Positions 44,513 to 53,300 of a stretch of DNA of 64,000 bases are shown piece by piece. Below the pieces are notes generated by a model, which worked only from the letters and a program-made list of their open reading frames with translations, was not told the origin of the DNA and did not search any database. How positions within the stretch are numbered: position 1 is the stretch's first letter; each line of letters starts with the position of its first letter. The translations under genes were made by a program, and so were the position numbers. Source of the stretch: an uncultured Eubacteriales bacterium (GTDB lineage: Bacteria > Bacillota > Clostridia > Oscillospirales > Acutalibacteraceae); the NCBI GenBank assembly GCA_934466515.1, contig CAKSLH010000001.1, forward strand, positions 372,001 to 436,000. Direction: 5' to 3'.

Positions 44513-45274
44513 ATGTTTAAAACAGCAGTTGCGTCGGTCTCATTCAGACCGTACAAAGCAGAAGAAATATTAAAAGCCGCAAAGGAAAGCGGAATTGAAG
44601 CTATTGAATGGGGAAGCGATGTTCACGCCCCTGTTGACGATACCGAGGTTTTGAAAAAAATCAGAGATTTAAGCAAGGATTTCGGAGTCGGAGTTTCTTC
44701 CTACGGCTCCTATTACAGGCTCGGGAAAGACAGCCCCGAAGATATCAAGGCTTATATAACCGCCGCAAGGATTTTAGGAGCAGACTGCATAAGAATCTGG
44801 TGCGCGGAAAAGGCGTCAGCCGAGATAAGCGAAGCAGAGCTTAAAAAGCTTATCGGTGACGGCAGGATTATTTCCGAGATCGCAAAGGAAAATAACATAA
44901 CGCTTTGCCTTGAGTGCCACCCGTTTACTCTGACCGACGATTATAATTCCTCTTTAAATTTCATAGAAGCGGTAGGAAGCCCCAATTTAAAAATGTATTG
45001 GCAGCCCAACCAGTTCAAATCCGAGGAATACAATCTTCTTTCCGCAAGGGCTTTAGCGCCGGTAACCGAAAATTTACATGTTTTTCACTGGGACAGCGAA
45101 TATAAAAAGTACCCTCTTTGCGAGGGTACTTATATCTGGGAAAAATATCTTTCGTTTTTTAAAGAGAAGGATCACAATTTAATTCTCGAATTCATGCACG
45201 ACGATAAGCTCGAAACGCTTAAAAGCACCGCCGAAACCCTGAGGGATTTTATAAAATTCTCGCAGAGAAATTAA
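44513..45274 (+). CDS. Sugar phosphate isomerase/epimerase-like TIM barrel protein
   Basis: 253 aa. ASVSFRPYKAEEIL, AIEWGSDVHAPV, CLECHPFTLTDDY, WQPNQFKS and LILEFMHDDK follow the same order as in the protein at 17.4-18.3 kb, so they are paralogues. A metal-binding xylose-isomerase-like barrel is expected. It is convergent with the 605-aa heparinase-like gene, overlapping it by 26 bp. Both copies of this isomerase are thus next to a heparinase-like lyase. Confidence 0.88.
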   Translation: MFKTAVASVSFRPYKAEEILKAAKESGIEAIEWGSDVHAPVDDTEVLKKIRDLSKDFGVGVSSYGSYYRLGKDSPEDIKAYITAARILGADCIRIWCAEKASAEISEAELKKLIGDGRIISEIAKENNITLCLECHPFTLTDDYNSSLNFIEAVGSPNLKMYWQPNQFKSEEYNLLSARALAPVTENLHVFHWDSEYKKYPLCEGTYIWEKYLSFFKEKDHNLILEFMHDDKLETLKSTAETLRDFIKFSQRN

Positions 45275-47066
45275 AGCAGTCCTTTTGCTTTTCGGCAGAG
45301 ATTTTCGTGCAGAAAAGTCTGTCTGTATTCCAAAGCCCCGAAATTCTTCGGTCGGTTACGGGGATTTCTTCAATTTTAATATCATAATCCGAATTAAAGC
45401 TGCAGGTGATTTCTTTATCGCCTGCGGCTATTTTTAATTCTCCCTTTGAAATTTTCGGTTTTTTAACCGTCATCAAATGAAATTCATAGCCTAAGCTTTT
45501 TTCAAATTCATAGCTGTCTGCGACCTCGAAAACTCCGCCGTTAAGCGACATTTTTCTTTTTATGAATTTAAGCTCCGGCAGATTTTCGTAAGCAGAGGTA
45601 ATATCCATGCTCATTTCGCCGTTTTTTAAATCCGCCTTGACATCCTCGGCGCGGAACTTTATATCGGGCGAGCCCTGATAGCCTGTTGACTGCACCTTGC
45701 CGTTTAAACAAGGGGTATTATGGTAATACGAGCTGTAGCACCAGCCCCTGTTCGGACCGAACGAGGCAGAAGAGTATACCTCAACTCCGGGGTCTATAAA
45801 CAAAGGCTCATTTTTAAGATAAAGCTCAAATTCGCCGATATCGTTATGCCCGTGAGGCTCATTATTGTTTCCGCCCTTAAAAAATGCGGTGCAGAAGTCT
45901 CGGCGAAGTGTCATAATCTGAACGCTTTCCATATAGCTTTCCTTAAGCTTGAATGAATTTTCTTCGGGTTTTAAAGCTATGCTTAAGTTTTTAAAGCCTC
46001 TGTAAGCCGTATAATGATCTCCGCTTGCTGGCTCCAATTTTTGCTTTGAAAAAACTTGCTTAAGTGCCGTAAGAGGCTCGCTTTCAAGAGTTACCGACAT
46101 TCTTTTTATAAATCTTCCTACATCAGCACTTATAAACTCGCCGTTTGCTCCGCAGTCGCCTGCCGTAAAATGACAGCACTCCGATGTATACATATTCGGA
46201 ATATATTCAGCCAATTTTTTTATGTACGGGTCTTTTAAAATATTGTATTCATTATCGGTAAGCTCGCAAAACAGCTCGGCAATATCGAAAACACTTCCGT
46301 TAGCCTTATAATAGTAAGCCGCTCCCTCAACGCACGCGCCGTCCTCGGAGCAAAAGCTTAAATACCTGTTAAGATACATAGCGGCAAAGCCAGCGGCTTT
46401 TTTTCTTACTGCCATATCCTTTTCTGTAAAAACAATAACCGAAAGAGCGTTTTGCACTATCCAAGGGGTCCAGTTATTTACATACCAGCCCTCGGTGCCT
46501 TTCCAGCTGTGAAACGGTGAAAAATCCGACATAAACGGCTCTGTCACCCTATGGCGAAGCTCATAAAGAATTCTTTGCAAAAATCCCTCCGGCATTTCCT
46601 TTTGTATTTCCTTTTCAAGGAAAAAGTATGCCGCCGCCATAACGCCGCCTGTGGAAGCTGACATTATATCAACCCAATTGCAGTTAGGGTAGCTTTCTTT
46701 TTGACGGTGGGCAGGAATGACCCATGTCGTTTCCTCGCAAATGCTCCACATCAGATCCATTGCTTTTTCAAGGAATCTGCCCTTAAAGCCGTCGGCAACT
46801 TCGCCGGCTGTAAGCTCTAAAAGCATTTTTCTTTTTTTAAAATATTTAATCTCGAAATTATCTCTGTTCCCTGTTTTTTCGCATTCCCTGTAGCTTGAAA
46901 GAGTAAGCGTCGGGATTTCTTCTTTTAAAGCGATTTCGGCTAGAGAAATGCAGGTTTCTTTATTTTCGGGCGCAATTTTTAAATTGAAAACCGAATCGGA
47001 ATAATTTTTATTCTCCCCGTAAGGCTTAACCGAAACGATTAACTTTTCGCTGTTGATTTTAAGCAT
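45249..47066 (-). CDS. Cytoplasmic heparinase II/III-family lyase (605 aa)
   Basis: No signal peptide. The helical toroid (about 60-370) contains EGWYVNNWTPWIVQNALS and CVEGAAYYYKANGSVFD. The C-terminal beta domain holds PHGHNDIGEFELYLKNEPLFIDPG (about 400-425), with the H-x-H-x-D motif. It would cleave imported uronate-containing oligosaccharides by elimination. It is shorter than the 754-aa relative because it lacks the N-terminal 150-residue sandwich. It has its own AraC-type promoter and overlaps the convergent isomerase gene by 26 bp. Confidence 0.86.
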   Translation of the reverse strand: MLKINSEKLIVSVKPYGENKNYSDSVFNLKIAPENKETCISLAEIALKEEIPTLTLSSYRECEKTGNRDNFEIKYFKKRKMLLELTAGEVADGFKGRFLEKAMDLMWSICEETTWVIPAHRQKESYPNCNWVDIMSASTGGVMAAAYFFLEKEIQKEMPEGFLQRILYELRHRVTEPFMSDFSPFHSWKGTEGWYVNNWTPWIVQNALSVIVFTEKDMAVRKKAAGFAAMYLNRYLSFCSEDGACVEGAAYYYKANGSVFDIAELFCELTDNEYNILKDPYIKKLAEYIPNMYTSECCHFTAGDCGANGEFISADVGRFIKRMSVTLESEPLTALKQVFSKQKLEPASGDHYTAYRGFKNLSIALKPEENSFKLKESYMESVQIMTLRRDFCTAFFKGGNNNEPHGHNDIGEFELYLKNEPLFIDPGVEVYSSASFGPNRGWCYSSYYHNTPCLNGKVQSTGYQGSPDIKFRAEDVKADLKNGEMSMDITSAYENLPELKFIKRKMSLNGGVFEVADSYEFEKSLGYEFHLMTVKKPKISKGELKIAAGDKEITCSFNSDYDIKIEEIPVTDRRISGLWNTDRLFCTKISAEKQKDCFNFSARIL

Positions 47067-47107
47067 TATAAATTTCCCTCTTTCGGGTATTTTTTATATC
47101 TGCTTTA

Positions 47108-47168
47108 AATATAGCACTTATTTATCGGGTTTAAAACGCATAAAATTATGTTTCACCGCATAAAATTA
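47108..47168 (-). promoter_or_regulatory. Putative AraC-activated promoter of the second heparinase-like gene
   Basis: On the minus strand TATATT (47108-47113), a 17-bp spacer and TTTTAA (47131-47136) touch a direct repeat read on plus as CGCATAAAATTA at 47137-47148, repeated exactly at 47157-47168, 20 bp away. The same layout is seen at the isomerase and GH3 promoters. Confidence 0.6.
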
Positions 47169-47173
47169 AGTCA

Positions 47174-47209
47174 AAAAACCGCTGTTGCAAAAATGCAACA
47201 GCGGTTTTT
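47174..47209 (-). terminator. Terminator of the dapF-dapL operon
   Basis: A perfect 16-bp stem (AAAAACCGCTGTTGCA / TGCAACAGCGGTTTTT) with a four-base loop lies 4 bp after the dapL stop. T-rich on both strands. Confidence 0.88.
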
Positions 47210-47213
47210 AAGT

Positions 47214-48404
47214 TTATAGCAGCTTTTCAAGTCTTTTTGCGGCTTCAATTGTGTTTTCTCTCGAGCCGAACGAGGTAAGTCTGAAATATCCCTCTCCCGC
47301 AGGTCCGAAGCCTGCCCCCGGGGTGCCTACGATCTGCGCCTTTTCAAGAAGCATATCAAAAAAGTCCCAAGACTTCATATTATTGGGGCATTCAAGCCAT
47401 AAATACGGCGAGCATTCACCGCCGGTAAACTTTATTCCCTTTTTTATAAGCAGTTCTGAAAGTATTTTCGCGTTTTCAATATAGTATTCGACATTTTTTC
47501 TGCACTGGGCAATTCCTTCCTCGCTCAGCGCCGCCTGAGCCGCTCTTTGAACGATGTATGTCACACCGTTGAATTTGGTTGACTGCCTCCTCTGCCAAAG
47601 CTCGGAAAGCTTTTTATCGTCTACTGTAAGCCCGTCGGGAAAAACGCTCCATGCACATCTGACGCCCGTAAATCCTGCCATTTTAGAAAAACTGCAAATT
47701 TCTACAGCGCATTTATCGGCATTTTCTATCTCATAAACCGAATGCGGATAATCGCCCTTGATAAATGCCTCATAAGCCGCGTCAAATATTATAAGCGAGC
47801 CTGTTTTAAGCGCAAAATCGACCCAAGCCTTAAGCTCTGCTCTGTTATAAACGGCACCCGTAGGATTATTCGGCGAGCAAATATAAATTATATAACTTTT
47901 TTCTTTAAGAGCGTCAGGCGTTGGCTTAAACCCGTTTTCCATAGTACCCTTTATAAATTCAATATTTCTGCCGCTCATTATATTGCTGTCTAAATAAACA
48001 GGATATACGGGGTCGGGAATTAAAACGGGGTTATCACCTAAGATGTCGACAATATTTCCGCTGTCGCTCTTAGCGCCGTCCGAAATAAAAATTTCAGAGG
48101 GCTTAATGCTTATTTTAGCATTGCTTTTGTAATAATCCGAAACCGCTTGCCTTAAAAAATCATATCCGTGGTCCGCAGGATATCCTCTGAAAGTCTCGGC
48201 ATTTCCCATTTCATCAGAGGCTTTTTTAAGCGCATCTACTACGGTTTTCGCAAGCGGCAGAGTTACATCGCCTATTCCAAGGCTTATAACCTTTTTATCG
48301 GGATTTTGCTCCTTGTATGCGCTCACCTTCTGCGCAATCTGAGAAAAAAGGTAATTCTTCTTTAAATTGCCGTAGTTTTCATTGATTTTTATATTAAGAC
48401 TCAT
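47214..48404 (-). CDS. dapL: LL-diaminopimelate aminotransferase
   Basis: 396 aa from the ATG at 48404, starting MSLNIKINENYGNLKKNYLF, which fits the family start; the open frame to 48467 runs into dapF and is not used. PLP-lysine is in SFSKMAGFTGVRCAW and the cofactor block is YICSPNNPTGAVY. It transfers an amino group to tetrahydrodipicolinate to give LL-DAP in lysine/peptidoglycan synthesis. It overlaps dapF by 11 bp. Confidence 0.95.
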   Translation of the reverse strand: MSLNIKINENYGNLKKNYLFSQIAQKVSAYKEQNPDKKVISLGIGDVTLPLAKTVVDALKKASDEMGNAETFRGYPADHGYDFLRQAVSDYYKSNAKISIKPSEIFISDGAKSDSGNIVDILGDNPVLIPDPVYPVYLDSNIMSGRNIEFIKGTMENGFKPTPDALKEKSYIIYICSPNNPTGAVYNRAELKAWVDFALKTGSLIIFDAAYEAFIKGDYPHSVYEIENADKCAVEICSFSKMAGFTGVRCAWSVFPDGLTVDDKKLSELWQRRQSTKFNGVTYIVQRAAQAALSEEGIAQCRKNVEYYIENAKILSELLIKKGIKFTGGECSPYLWLECPNNMKSWDFFDMLLEKAQIVGTPGAGFGPAGEGYFRLTSFGSRENTIEAAKRLEKLL

Positions 48405-49251
48405 AATAATACACCCCGTCATAAACCTTTTGCGCCGTTCCGCGCATATAAATATGTCCGTTCTCATTATATGTAATATAAAGCTTTCCGCCGAGAAGAT
48501 TTACAGTTATCTCTTTTCCCTTTTCGCAGATTCCGTTTTTAGTCGCCGCCGCAACCGCTGCGCATGCGCCTGTTCCGCAAGCAAAGGTTTCCCCGCTCCC
48601 GCGCTCATAAACTCTCATTTCAAGCTCTGTTTTTGAAACAACTCTTATAAACTCCGTATTGACCCTGAGCGGGAAAATCTCGCAGTTTTCAAAATATGGC
48701 CCTATTTTTTCAAGAGGCAAATCCTTTACATTATCCGTAAAGATTACCGCATGCGGATTGCCCATGGAAACCGCTGTTATTTTATAGGTCTTATTTAAGA
48801 CTGTTACGGGCTCGTTTATCATTTCATCGCCGTCAAATACAGCAGGGATTTTTTCAGGCCTGAATTCCGGCTCGCCCATATCAACTCCGATAAGCTCAGC
48901 CTTGCCGTTTTTTTCGGTAATATCAAGAGTTTTTATGCCGCTTAATGTGTCAACTGTTATAACATTTTTTGTAACAATTTTTTCATCATAAAGATACTTC
49001 CCTACGCATCTTATGCCGTTTCCGCACATTTTGCCCTCGCTTCCGTCGGCATTGAACATCCGCATTTTTGCGTCCGCCCTGTCAGACGGGCAAATAAGAA
49101 TTACACCGTCCGAGCCGACAGAAAAATGTCTCGGGGACATTAAAACCGCCAGCCTTTTCGGGTCATCAACCTTTTCTTTAAAGCAGTTTATATAGACATA
49201 ATCATTGCCTATACCGTGCATTTTCGTGAACCTTATTTGTTTTAAAGACAT
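48394..49251 (-). CDS. dapF: Diaminopimelate epimerase
   Basis: 285 aa. The two catalytic Cys are in KMCGNGIRCVGK and FACGTGACAAV. The start KMHGIGNDYVYIN is the family opening. It converts LL-DAP to meso-DAP for peptidoglycan. It is the first gene of the pair with dapL and overlaps it by 11 bp, a sensible order for the DapL pathway. Confidence 0.96.
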   Translation of the reverse strand: MSLKQIRFTKMHGIGNDYVYINCFKEKVDDPKRLAVLMSPRHFSVGSDGVILICPSDRADAKMRMFNADGSEGKMCGNGIRCVGKYLYDEKIVTKNVITVDTLSGIKTLDITEKNGKAELIGVDMGEPEFRPEKIPAVFDGDEMINEPVTVLNKTYKITAVSMGNPHAVIFTDNVKDLPLEKIGPYFENCEIFPLRVNTEFIRVVSKTELEMRVYERGSGETFACGTGACAAVAAATKNGICEKGKEITVNLLGGKLYITYNENGHIYMRGTAQKVYDGVYYYES

Positions 49252-49322
49252 ACTTATTTTCCTTCTTAAAATTATATTATAATCTTACCACCGCAAATGC
49301 TTTTTGTCAATAAACACCGGAC

Positions 49323-49351
49323 TTGTAATTCAAGTCGGAATATGGTATAAT
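49323..49351 (+). promoter_or_regulatory. Sigma-A promoter of the glycosyltransferase gene
   Basis: TTGTAA (49323-49328), 17 bp and TATAAT (49346-49351). GACTTG/CAAGTC inverted arms overlap the -35. Confidence 0.6.
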
Positions 49352-49379
49352 TTGTATAGAAATGTTCGGAGGTTTGAAA

Positions 49380-50276
49380 ATGTTAAAAATTTCAGTAGCC
49401 GTAACTTCTTTTAACGGCGAAGAAAATATAACCGAGCTTTTGAATTCACTTAAAAATCAGATAAGAAAGCCTGATGAAATCATTTTTGTCGACGACGCGT
49501 CGGCTGACGGCACTGCGGATATAATCGAGGAATTTATCAAAGAAAACGAGCTTTCCTCTTGGAAGCTTATCAGAAATAAAGAAAACCTCGGAAACGCCAT
49601 GAATTTCAGAAAGGCGCTTTCTAATTCAAGCGGCGATGTGATTTTCCTTTGCACCCAGAATGATATATGGTATGAGGATAAAATCGAAAGTATTTCAAGT
49701 CTTATGGCAGGAAACGAAAATATAATTGCCGTAAACTGCGCGCATGAAATGATTGATACTGACGGAAACGGTATGGTATCAGACAGGCTCGGAGAAACGG
49801 GCTCGGGGCTGTCAAGACTTTCTAAAACGGATTTAAGCGCACTTTTTAATACCAATTCCTTTCCCTGCGGCACACTGGCTGTAAGAAAAGAAATTGCGGA
49901 TAAATATATCCGCCTCTCAAAATGCGAGCTTAAAGCGGCATTTGAGCTTGAATGTATCGCGGCGGCAATGAACGGACTTTATTTTTATGACGCTCCGCTT
50001 ATAAGAACCCGTTTCTGCGAGGGCGGCATGACGGAAGACCCCGTTAAATCAGCGGAATTTCAGCTTGAAGCCGCAAAGGCAATTCTTACCTCTACCGGAA
50101 ACGATAAATTCTGCTCGCTCTGCGAAAGCAGGCTCAGCGCCTTAAAAAAGCGCTCATTTTTCCGAATTCTTCTTCTTCACCTTAAAAGAGAAAGCAGAAA
50201 GCTGTTTCCTTTAAGCGTAAGATTTTCGGATATCTGCTATACCTTAAAATCGGATAAGAGGCTGACTGAAAACTAA
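49380..50276 (+). CDS. GT2-family glycosyltransferase
   Basis: 298 aa from the ATG at 49380 (GGAGG 9 bp upstream). The GT-A nucleotide-sugar site is VAVTSFNGEENI, then IIFVDDASADGTADI, with the DxD-like TQNDIWYEDK. It transfers a sugar from a nucleotide donor, probably to a surface polysaccharide. The C-terminus is basic (RILLLHLKRESRKLFPL), with no clear membrane helix. It stands alone and shares its terminator with the convergent giant pectate-lyase-like gene. Confidence 0.88.
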   Translation: MLKISVAVTSFNGEENITELLNSLKNQIRKPDEIIFVDDASADGTADIIEEFIKENELSSWKLIRNKENLGNAMNFRKALSNSSGDVIFLCTQNDIWYEDKIESISSLMAGNENIIAVNCAHEMIDTDGNGMVSDRLGETGSGLSRLSKTDLSALFNTNSFPCGTLAVRKEIADKYIRLSKCELKAAFELECIAAAMNGLYFYDAPLIRTRFCEGGMTEDPVKSAEFQLEAAKAILTSTGNDKFCSLCESRLSALKKRSFFRILLLHLKRESRKLFPLSVRFSDICYTLKSDKRLTEN

Positions 50277-50291
50277 AATACTGTTTTAATT

Positions 50292-50334
50292 AAAAAGCTC
50301 ATGTTCCACATTTGTGGAACATGAGCTTTTTTTA
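50292..50334. terminator. Bidirectional terminator
   Basis: A perfect hairpin (AAAAAGCTCATGTTCCACA / TGTGGAACATGAGCTTTTT) between convergent genes has T-runs on both strands and ends the right-hand glycan operon. Confidence 0.92.
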
Positions 50335-50335
50335 C

Positions 50336-53300
50336 TCAGAGAATATCATCGTAATAATCGTCTTTAGTGCTGTCGGGGTCAAGCAGGTTGCCCGTCATGC
50401 AGAAATATCTTATCGCTAAAGCGTCCGCGATATCTACCTTACCGTCCGAATAGAAGTCGGCTCGGTTTATTTGCTCGGTGCTCAGCGCCAATTCGCCCGA
50501 AAGATAATACTTAAGCAGTGTTACATCCTTAAGCGATATCTCTCCGTCGCCGTTTATGTCGCCTATCGCAAAGCCGTCAAGCTCGCCTGCAACATAGTGC
50601 ATAAGCCTCTGACTGCCGACAGTGTTTCTGCCGCTCAGGATATTCGAGATATATGTCTCGTTATCGTTAAGAATATTCTTATAGATAAATATTCCGTCGC
50701 TCGCGGTCGCACTGCCGAGCGTTGTAATAGCTACCTGACTTTCATCCCAGTTGTTTGCCTGAATTACAACATCTCTTATTCCCTCCGAATAAGCCGATTT
50801 GATATACAGCTGATAGCCGTTAAGCTCGTTACCGTAAAATCTGATACCCGATGTCGGAGAATAAGCGTTTGAATTCTGAGAGGTAAAGATAATGGAGCCG
50901 TAATCGGTTTTCCATTGAGATGTTCCGATATCATGGAAGTTGAACGCTCTTTCAAAGGTTCCGTTTACCATTGACAAATACCAGTTTAGGTCGGAATTAT
51001 AGGAATCGAAATAAATATCCGTCACCTGTTTCCAGTGGCATTTGTTGTAAACCGTATCGGCAAATCCGCCGAAGTATCCCGTTGCAAGCCCGTTTTCATA
51101 ATACATATATTCAAAATACATATTTTCTCTCGGTGTTCTTGCAACTATCTTTGAATTTGAGTTAGGCGCTACCGTAAACGGTTCGTTTACAATAACAAAA
51201 TATGCCTTAGTGCCGTCGGCAAGGGTCTTTGTAACATAGGACTGCATCATTCTTGTCTGTCCTATTCCCTGCCCGTTGCGGACATAAAGCTGAACTCTGT
51301 CATGCTGTTCGCCCCAACCGCTGATTACCTTGAAGGTAACATCCTTTGTAAATCCGAATTCGGCACATTCCTCATCGGAGGCAAGCGTTAAGACTGCGTC
51401 CGCGTTTCCTGAATGCGAAGCGGGAGAACCGTCGGCAACAAAAAGCTCGCGGTTATTTATCGTTCTGTCATAAATCGTATTTCCGTGATAATAAACATTC
51501 TCGCCCTGAAATCCTAAGGTCGTTCTGGCAAACTCAGTATATTCAAGAATTGAATTGTTTATATTGCCGTGCTGCCATTCGTCTGAAATAAAGCTGTTAC
51601 TGATACGGACATACTGACCCCAATTGAAAATCAAAGGACAGTTTGTAACTGTACGGTATACCTTTACATTATCCATCTGAACATTATAGGGATTTTGAAT
51701 GAACACTCCGTATGAGCCGGTTGCGGTGCTTTCTGCTCTTATAGCAAGCTCGGCAGATGTTGTGTTTTCGACATATCCTACACCGGAACCGCCTGATACA
51801 ACTCCTAAAAGCGGCATGAACTGAATGTTTACATCCTTAAGATAAATATTTTCGTTATAGGTAGTTGAGGTCTGGGAGTTTTTACCGCCGTAGGACCGCA
51901 TTATGCACTGTCCGCGCGTTCCGTAAAATCCTATTCCCTCTATAGCAATATTGCGTTCAAAGCCTATAAGGAATTCGGGGCATGCGCTCATCTGCCACTG
52001 GGTCGGGTCGAAATAAAGTATTGTTTTGTCGCTGCCGTCTCCGATAAGCTGAATTTTTTCAGGAATAACAATGCTGTAAATAAGCTTGTATCTTCCTGCG
52101 GGAATTCTGATTATTCCGCCGTTTGTCTCGTTTAACGCAAGCTGAATAACATCCATTAAAATTCCTGTTATATCCTGATCGGAATTTTTGGCGTCAGCGC
52201 CGTAATTCGTTATATCATAGACCTTGTCGGGCCACGATGACCTGATATCGCTTCCGACCTTAAGCGTTTCGGGTGCGGACCAGCAGGTATTGTCTCCGTA
52301 TCCGCTGTAAACGCTGACCTCATATTTACCTTTCGGAATAGAGTTTGGCAGCTTAACCTTAAGTGAGTTCATGCTCTGAACGGTTACGGATTTATCAACT
52401 GTAGAGAATGTTTTATTAAATCCGTTGCCCTGAATTTTAACATAAACCTTGTATTTATTGCTTTCGATTGCTTTTTCATAAGCTTCAAGCTCCGCTTCGG
52501 AGTCCTTTATGAAATCGTTCGGGTCTATTTCGTCATAGCCTAAAGCAAGGTTTTCGCCTATAATGCGAACCTCTCCGCCGGCTGTGGCATGGTCGCCTTC
52601 ATCCGCATAAACAAAGTCAATTTCAGGATTGTTAACATAAAGTATAACATCTTTGCTGCCGGAAACATCGTTTCCGCAAAGCTTAAGCGCATACACGCCG
52701 CGTGTTATGCTTTGACCGAGAGCGTCCTTTTTAGGAATTATGACCTTAAAAGAATTCTTTGAAGGCTGAATTATTTTAAGCTTTACTGCCCTTGTGCTGT
52801 CGAATGAGGCGGTACTCGCGGCCTTTATATATGTTCCGCTCTTTTGATAATCATGGCTGTAGGTAATCTCGGGCAGGAATTCGGCAGCGGTATTGTTGAC
52901 CGAGGAATCCGAAACACCGTTATAAAGCTCGCTGCGGTAATCGGCGTCCGAAATCTGAACGAATTCTACTCTTGAAACATTGTCATAAATGTTTTCGCCG
53001 TAAAGTGTGAGAACATCATCTGGACCGTATTCGGTGTTTCCCGTATAATACGGATAGACTGAATCTATGTTTTCGTTTTCCTCCCAGCTGCCCTGAACAT
53101 ACTTAATACTTACATCGTCATATTCCCAAGTATAGTTGTTTTTGCCCCAGAGACCGAAATTTCCGTAAACCGCGTTTAAACTCAGTCCGTAGTTGTCGGT
53201 ATTTACTCCGTCGGTTATTTCTGCGGTCACACTTCTTCCGTCAGCCGAATACTTAAGCTTGACATCTATAAAATCGGAAATATAATCGGTTACCTTTGAT

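Noticed and set aside
48405..48467. N-terminal extension of dapL to the first ATG-like start
   Set aside because: It lies inside dapF and the family start MSLNIKINENY at 48404 fits better.
49457..49873. 138-aa minus-strand frame inside the GT2 gene
   Set aside because: Antisense of a gene with complete GT-A motifs; no RBS and no recognisable domain.
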